A DNA stretch of 64,000 bases from Tritrichomonas musculus (taxonomy: Eukaryota; Parabasalia; Tritrichomonadida; Tritrichomonadidae). Positions 59,608 to 64,000 of this stretch are shown here, one piece after another. Location of the stretch: NCBI GenBank assembly GCA_039105265.1, contig JAPFFF010000042.1, forward strand, positions 1,054,001 to 1,118,000. The letters run 5' to 3'. The position numbers and the translations under genes were made by a program. Numbering within the stretch: position 1 is the first letter of the stretch; each line of letters starts with the position of its first letter. The notes below the pieces were generated by a model, which did no database searches, was not told the DNA's origin, and saw only the letters and a program-made list of their open reading frames with translations.

Positions 59608-61182
59608 TTATGTTTTCCTACAAAATCCTTCTTTTTTACCATCGCATGAGACGTCTTTACTCCATTTCATTTGTCCAGAAAAGAAATCATAAATGAATCT
59701 AAAGTGCCTGTTATCAGGGAATAAGCCAATTTTATTTGAAAAAATTGATGAGCCAAATGGAAATTGTGGTGAATAGTCTTTCATCCCTGTCAATTCCATA
59801 AATGTTGGAGCTAAGTCATATATAGAGGTTCTTTTTGTTATCAATTTTCTATGTTTATGATAAGGAAGCATCACTGCAATATGTCTTGGTTCGATTATAT
59901 TTGCTTGTCTGGGAAAAGTTCCCATCAAAACGTGATCACCGTAAATGATTAGTTCAGTATTTTCCAATAAACCAGATTTTTCTACTTTTGTCAAGAAAGA
60001 TTTAAATACCAAGTCAAGACAGTTAAAACTTTTGAGTAATTGAGAAGTACCTTTACGAAACTTTATTTTACATCTATCATCAACAATAAATCTTGGAAAC
60101 GGGTGAGTATCGGCATTTGCTATATGGAGAACAAATGGTTGACTGGATTTTTCTGCTAATTTTGGAATTACTGTATCACCAATATATTTAAACATATCAT
60201 AATCACGATTAAATCCATGTTCTTTAAGATCATAAACGGTCCAATTGTGGAGTTGAAGATGAAGTTTGAAATTAGCAATGAATGTATTGCATAAAAAGCT
60301 TATAAGGTTATACCCTTCTGGTTGCAGGTAGTTGCCAATACAACGATGTTCAGGAAGAAGGTGAAAGTTGGCATTGTTATAGGCTCTTTTGTATGTCATC
60401 AATAATGGAAGATTGCATTGAGCGGCAAAAAGTGATGCAACTGACCAGGTTGTATAAGGCTGTGTTTCCATTCGTTCCACATAAACTCCATAGTTTGAAA
60501 GATTTGATAAAAATGGCATGCTGTTAGGGAAAAACTTATTAAATCTTCCCATTAACTGCTGTTCAAAAGATTCTACTTCAATAATAATCAGATTCTTTCT
60601 ATCTTTAGGATTTTTTGTACCTGAGTCGCCATACGATTTAATCTCAATTGGGTCGTTTAAAAAATGCTGTAAGCTTTTGAAAAACATTGTTCTTGCTGCA
60701 GGTGGAAGAGTTTCCATTTGTTCAAATGGATATAAATAATTATAAAAGGTATTGGCAAAATTATATGCATATATAATTGAAATTGCGACAAATATTATAT
60801 ATTGATGCCAAGTAATTTGTTTTGATTTGGTATCAAAGCATGGATAATAGGTTAAAAGTAAAGTAATAGCAACAAGAGAAAGGAATCCAATGAATAAAGA
60901 AAAGTGATGTTGATAACACCAATCTAAATCGATTGCTAATAATACTTGAACATTGAAACCTGAATGTGTAAATAGCCATGAAATGCTTTCGAGAATTTCA
61001 TATGAAATTATAATAAGTGAAATCATATTGAGCATCTTGTAAAAAGTAATCGTAAGTGAAAAAAAAAATATTATTTTAAAGATTGCTTCAAGAATTGGCT
61101 CTTTGTTGAGAATTTTGAATATTTCGAAAATTGTAACAATGGACAAAAAATAAGAAATCCTTGATATACGAATTTCAGGCAT
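59608..61182 (-). CDS. Sulfatase-fold membrane enzyme, LTA-synthase/phosphoethanolamine-transferase-like
   Basis: A 524-residue protein with about five membrane segments in the first 150 residues and an extracytoplasmic alkaline-phosphatase/sulfatase-fold domain from about 195 on. Metal-site pieces are visible: NLIIIEVESFEQ (Glu202 and Glu204 region), a candidate nucleophile in PYTTWSVASLF (Thr244 or Thr245), HIANADTHPFP and IIYGDHVLMG (Asp and His). This layout matches bacterial lipoteichoic-acid synthases and phosphoethanolamine transferases, which move a phospho-alcohol group from a phospholipid to a glycan or lipid. In a trichomonad the acceptor could be the surface lipophosphoglycan or a GPI-like glycan, which is inference. 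The bacterial look suggests lateral transfer. The first ATG is used. It converges with the BspA pseudogene. Confidence 0.8.
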   Translation of the reverse strand: MPEIRISRISYFLSIVTIFEIFKILNKEPILEAIFKIIFFFSLTITFYKMLNMISLIIISYEILESISWLFTHSGFNVQVLLAIDLDWCYQHHFSLFIGFLSLVAITLLLTYYPCFDTKSKQITWHQYIIFVAISIIYAYNFANTFYNYLYPFEQMETLPPAARTMFFKSLQHFLNDPIEIKSYGDSGTKNPKDRKNLIIIEVESFEQQLMGRFNKFFPNSMPFLSNLSNYGVYVERMETQPYTTWSVASLFAAQCNLPLLMTYKRAYNNANFHLLPEHRCIGNYLQPEGYNLISFLCNTFIANFKLHLQLHNWTVYDLKEHGFNRDYDMFKYIGDTVIPKLAEKSSQPFVLHIANADTHPFPRFIVDDRCKIKFRKGTSQLLKSFNCLDLVFKSFLTKVEKSGLLENTELIIYGDHVLMGTFPRQANIIEPRHIAVMLPYHKHRKLITKRTSIYDLAPTFMELTGMKDYSPQFPFGSSIFSNKIGLFPDNRHFRFIYDFFSGQMKWSKDVSCDGKKEGFCRKT

Positions 61183-61432
61183 TGATTTTCATATTAGAAA
61201 TATAATATAATATTCAAAAACTTTTTGAATGCAATAAGGCCAAAGATATACTTGATATAGAAGAAAAAGTCATCGTTTCATTCAAAAAGTGGCAACACCC
61301 TCTGAAATTTGTGAGTTCTATGAAAAAAATAAATTTTCACAAAAAGTGAAAAAAATTCAATGAGTGAAGAATATGATTATTTAAATAATTAATTATTTTG
61401 GGGGAAATAAATACTATTATTAATTATTATAT

Positions 61433-62566
61433 TTAAATGTCGTTATCGTCAAATGTTCTTTCTCTATTGAATTGACTTCCATCGTGAAGCATTACAGCAA
61501 ATGTGCTATGATTCATAGGTCCTCCGTATTTGTCAATGACTCTTTGTGCATCGGCTTGACTAATAACGAGTTTGTTTTCACGTTTGAGACCATTTCGTAA
61601 ATCATTAGCATCAAGTAAGTCATGATGTGGATCACGCCATTTAAGGAAGCATGCCCAGCTACTTGGACAAGAAGTATAAGCAATATCTGAAATTGTTGAA
61701 ACAAGGTCATTCATTGAGATTCCAGAAGACCTATTTAGTGTTTTTAAGGGGTCGGCCCCATCATAATCTTGGCGTTGAATTGATGAATTTGAGAACGATC
61801 GTAACGTTGTTTCAGTTGCCTTCTTTGTAGATTTATCAAAAGGAAGAGATCTCTCCAGACATGTTTTGCATGTTTCATAAGAAAATGTGCCACTACCTCC
61901 TAGCGTATTGGAACAATTATAATGATGATTATCATCATAAGATTCTGTATAATTTTGTCTATCATCATTATAAGAAAAATTATTATTATCCTCATTAATA
62001 TTTCCATCCCCATGATTTATTTTTGTCTTAATTACATTTTTTTGTTTTCGTTTTTTAGTGAATTGAGTTCCATAATTAGATTCTCTTGTTATTTGTGTAC
62101 CTGTGGTGGTAAAAGGTCTTGCTATTTTTTTCGCTTTTGGCTGAGTCAAATCGGTATTTAAAGAAGTTCGAGTTTGTACAGAAGGTGTAAAAGCGCCAGT
62201 TCTTCGACAGTATTTGTTATAATCGTTCTCATATGCCCGCAATGTCTCATGTTCAATGCCTTTGGTACGAGACATGCTTCTTGATTTTGCCCCAAGAGAT
62301 TCTGGATCTGTCTCCATTAGAGTGATAAAATCGTTGAAATCCATTGAATTCTTTTTTACTCCAATATAATAGAAAATTTGAGCCACATCATTGTTAGTTG
62401 CATTAACACCAAAGACATTCATTCTTCGTGCAAGCTGAGCTTGAGATAATTTTTCAAGGCAAGTCACAGAATTCCATTGGCCACGAACTGTTGATGATTT
62501 TAGCTTCATTGCATTTTGAAATTTACGAAGAAGATTTTGGATTTCTTCAATACCATTTTGGCTCAT
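61433..62566 (-). CDS. EF-hand-like protein with disordered centre
   Basis: A 377-residue protein with a helical domain at each end. Residues about 1-85 (SQAQLARRMNVFGVNATNND, then FYYIGVKKNSMDFNDFITLM) and about 300-370 (FLKWRDPHHDLLDANDLRNG, then IDKYGGPMNHSTFAVMLHD) have the spacing of paired EF-hands, but the calcium loops lack most acidic ligands, so calcium binding is doubtful. The centre is Asn/Ser/Thr/Arg-rich and probably disordered. CAPS- and calmodulin-like proteins of this kind occur at the cytoskeleton and flagella in other protists; here the role is unknown. The ATG at 62566 lies only about 60 bp from the edge of the mobile element at 62636. Confidence 0.75.
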   Translation of the reverse strand: MSQNGIEEIQNLLRKFQNAMKLKSSTVRGQWNSVTCLEKLSQAQLARRMNVFGVNATNNDVAQIFYYIGVKKNSMDFNDFITLMETDPESLGAKSRSMSRTKGIEHETLRAYENDYNKYCRRTGAFTPSVQTRTSLNTDLTQPKAKKIARPFTTTGTQITRESNYGTQFTKKRKQKNVIKTKINHGDGNINEDNNNFSYNDDRQNYTESYDDNHHYNCSNTLGGSGTFSYETCKTCLERSLPFDKSTKKATETTLRSFSNSSIQRQDYDGADPLKTLNRSSGISMNDLVSTISDIAYTSCPSSWACFLKWRDPHHDLLDANDLRNGLKRENKLVISQADAQRVIDKYGGPMNHSTFAVMLHDGSQFNRERTFDDNDI

Positions 62567-62635
62567 TAAATAAAAATAACAAAGATTTTTTTTCCGTTAC
62601 CAATCATTTCAGATGACTTATAAAAAAATTTGAAT

Positions 62636-63792
62636 ACAGGTGCGAGAGCTGAAAACATATTTCAGTTTTTTTTAATATTTTAAAAATAAATATATATTTA
62701 TGCTTGAAATAAAATTACAAAATATTAATGGATTATTTTTGGGTGGGAATAAAATATGAATGTTTTAAAAAATTGAGAATAAGTTAATTCAAAATATAAT
62801 AAAAATTCAATTTATTTTTGGTCATATTATTTTAGTAACCTTAGAATTATCTCATTTTGTTCTTCGCCAAAAATTTAGGCGTCAAATTTTAACCTAATAT
62901 TTTATATATGTATAAAATATAAATGAATATGTCAAAACTGTCATATCATTGATATAAGACGATATTTTCCATTTTAATAGCATTTCTTTTCATTTTCTGC
63001 TCTGCACAATAACTTGTTTATTAAATTTATAAGTAAAGACTATTAACCATTTATTGTTATAATTATTTCTACGATTAATAAATTGATTCATAAATCATGC
63101 TTTTGTTAAATTGATTTTTTTATGATTTTTGATTAGACTTGTTATTCTCCGATTCTCGAGATCGATAATTGATTGACTTTTTGATATCGATACATAAATA
63201 TACACAGATTCTCGAGATCGATTTCAGAGATCGAGAATTTTTTTTCTCAGCTTTTGATATCAGGATTTTCAATTAAACTTTTGAATAAAAATATGATCCT
63301 ATTTTAATCTGAAATATTTCATAAAAAAAGAATGTATTTTTTGATTTTAATCTTAAAATAAACATCAATACATTACATTATATATTTTTAAATATTATAA
63401 AATCACAAATACCAATTATAAAAAAAGATAAATCTGTTTGAGATCTCGAGATCTCGGTAATTGATATCAAGTTTACAATTATTTTTATATCACATTTCAT
63501 ACCTGATATCTTGATAATCGATAATCTCGATATCAGATTTTTAAACTGATAATCGAGTATCAGATGAAAAAAAGTGACGTTTTTGATATCGATTCTCAAA
63601 ATAACAAGTCTATTTTTGATGAAGTAAAAAACTTTTGTTTTTAATATTTTATGATGATGAATGATTATATTTTTAAAATAATACTTATATATGTAAATAA
63701 TTTTGAAATTGTTTTTGAAATATATTTGTTATTTATGGAGATAAATATAAAATTAATTATAAAAAATACGTTATTTTAGCTCTCGCACCTCT
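62636..63792. mobile_element. 1157-bp inverted-repeat element with 8-bp duplication, filling a divergent promoter region
   Basis: Inverted ends ACAGGTGCGAGAGCT (62636-62650) and the complement of AGAGGTGCGAGAGCT (63778-63792) differ at one base and continue with an A-rich run. The perfect direct repeat ATTTGAAT flanks them (62628-62635 and 63793-63800). It occupies nearly all of the 1353 bp between two divergent gene starts and contains a second element at 63134-63612. Removing that leaves about 670 bp. Confidence 0.85.
63134..63612. mobile_element. 479-bp inverted-repeat element with 8-bp duplication, nested
   Basis: Perfect 13-bp inverted ends TAGACTTGTTATT (63134-63146) and its complement (63600-63612) are flanked by the perfect direct repeat TTTTTGAT (63126-63133 and 63613-63620). 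The interior is unusual: many overlapping short palindromes made of GATATC, CTCGAG, GAGATCTC and ATCGAT, in both orientations. TAG-type ends and the T2/A7 target fit hAT. It inserted after the 62636-63792 element. Confidence 0.85.
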
Positions 63793-63919
63793 ATTTGAAT
63801 TCAAATTAAACAATGAGTTTTATAAAAAGTAAGTTCTTGATTTCAATTTTGAAATCCATAAATATTGGATAGAATATAAGTGACATTGAAGTTCTTTATA
63901 AAAACAAAACACATTAAAA

Positions 63920-64000
63920 ATGATACACCAAGGCAATGCTGAAGTTAAATGTTATTCAGCAGTTAACAGCTTTCTTTTATTCGAGAATTCAAAAATCTAC
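63920..64000 (+). CDS. Start of an unknown gene running off the right edge
   Basis: An ATG at 63920 opens a frame of 27 codons without a stop to the window end (starting MIHQGNAEVKCYSAVNSFLL). Balanced composition, the position beyond a spacer and the local drop in AT content support a real gene, but the visible length is too short for a family call. It is divergent from the EF-hand-like gene, with the mobile element between them ending 120 bp upstream. Confidence 0.45.
   Translation, partial: MIHQGNAEVKCYSAVNSFLLFENSKIY

Overview
The window is nuclear DNA from a parabasalid flagellate, most probably a Tritrichomonas-type trichomonad. It is very AT-rich and almost intron-free (I saw no spliceosomal intron signature). 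It carries a typical trichomonad repertoire: a two-repeat Myb protein, an M60-type (HExxH) surface metallopeptidase, a BspA-type leucine-rich-repeat pseudogene, a secreted S1/P1 nuclease, a degenerate importin-alpha-like armadillo protein, a mariner transposon, and proteins expected in a flagellated cell (candidate SPAG17/PF6 and DZIP1 homologues). The species call is inference from gene content.

Layout. 1-377: 5' part of an unknown gene leaving the left edge. 0.4-4.2 kb: repeat-rich spacer with a 25-bp tandem array, a hairpin array and a hAT-like miniature element. 4.2-10 kb: Myb protein, a coiled-coil protein, a protein O-mannosyltransferase relative and a bacterial-type phosphomannomutase; the last two could belong to one mannose pathway. 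10-12.6 kb: spacer with a TA-flanked element carrying a nested 111-bp element. 12.7-18 kb: PAP2 phosphatase, DENN-domain protein, DZIP1-like zinc-finger protein. 18-23.2 kb: gene desert dominated by a 3.1-kb TTAA-flanked element that itself holds a 1.16-kb element. 23.2-27.1 kb: coiled-coil protein, S1/P1 nuclease, low-complexity protein. 27.4-43.9 kb: a 1562-aa axonemal-type protein followed in the same direction by a 3794-aa Lys/Glu-rich giant built from several tandem arrays. 44.2-45.7 kb: armadillo protein. 46.9-48.2 kb: apparently whole mariner. 48.2-54.2 kb: gene desert with two more inverted-repeat elements. 54.2-62.6 kb: M60 peptidase, BspA pseudogene, a sulfatase/LTA-synthase-like membrane enzyme and an EF-hand-like protein. 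62.6-63.8 kb: a 1.16-kb element with a second one nested inside fills a divergent promoter region; a new gene begins at 63920.

The most unusual signal is a population of at least eight transposase-less inverted-repeat elements, each bounded by a perfect 8-bp target duplication. Several share inverted repeats beginning AGAG or AGRKGG, and they are nested in other elements or sit against gene ends. With the TTAA-flanked, TA-flanked and mariner elements they account for much of the structure in the spacers. The other striking object is the giant charged protein, whose low-complexity sea contains a recurring short motif of the form [HN]E[VI]LP[IV]EEE and a few spaced hydrophobic helices.
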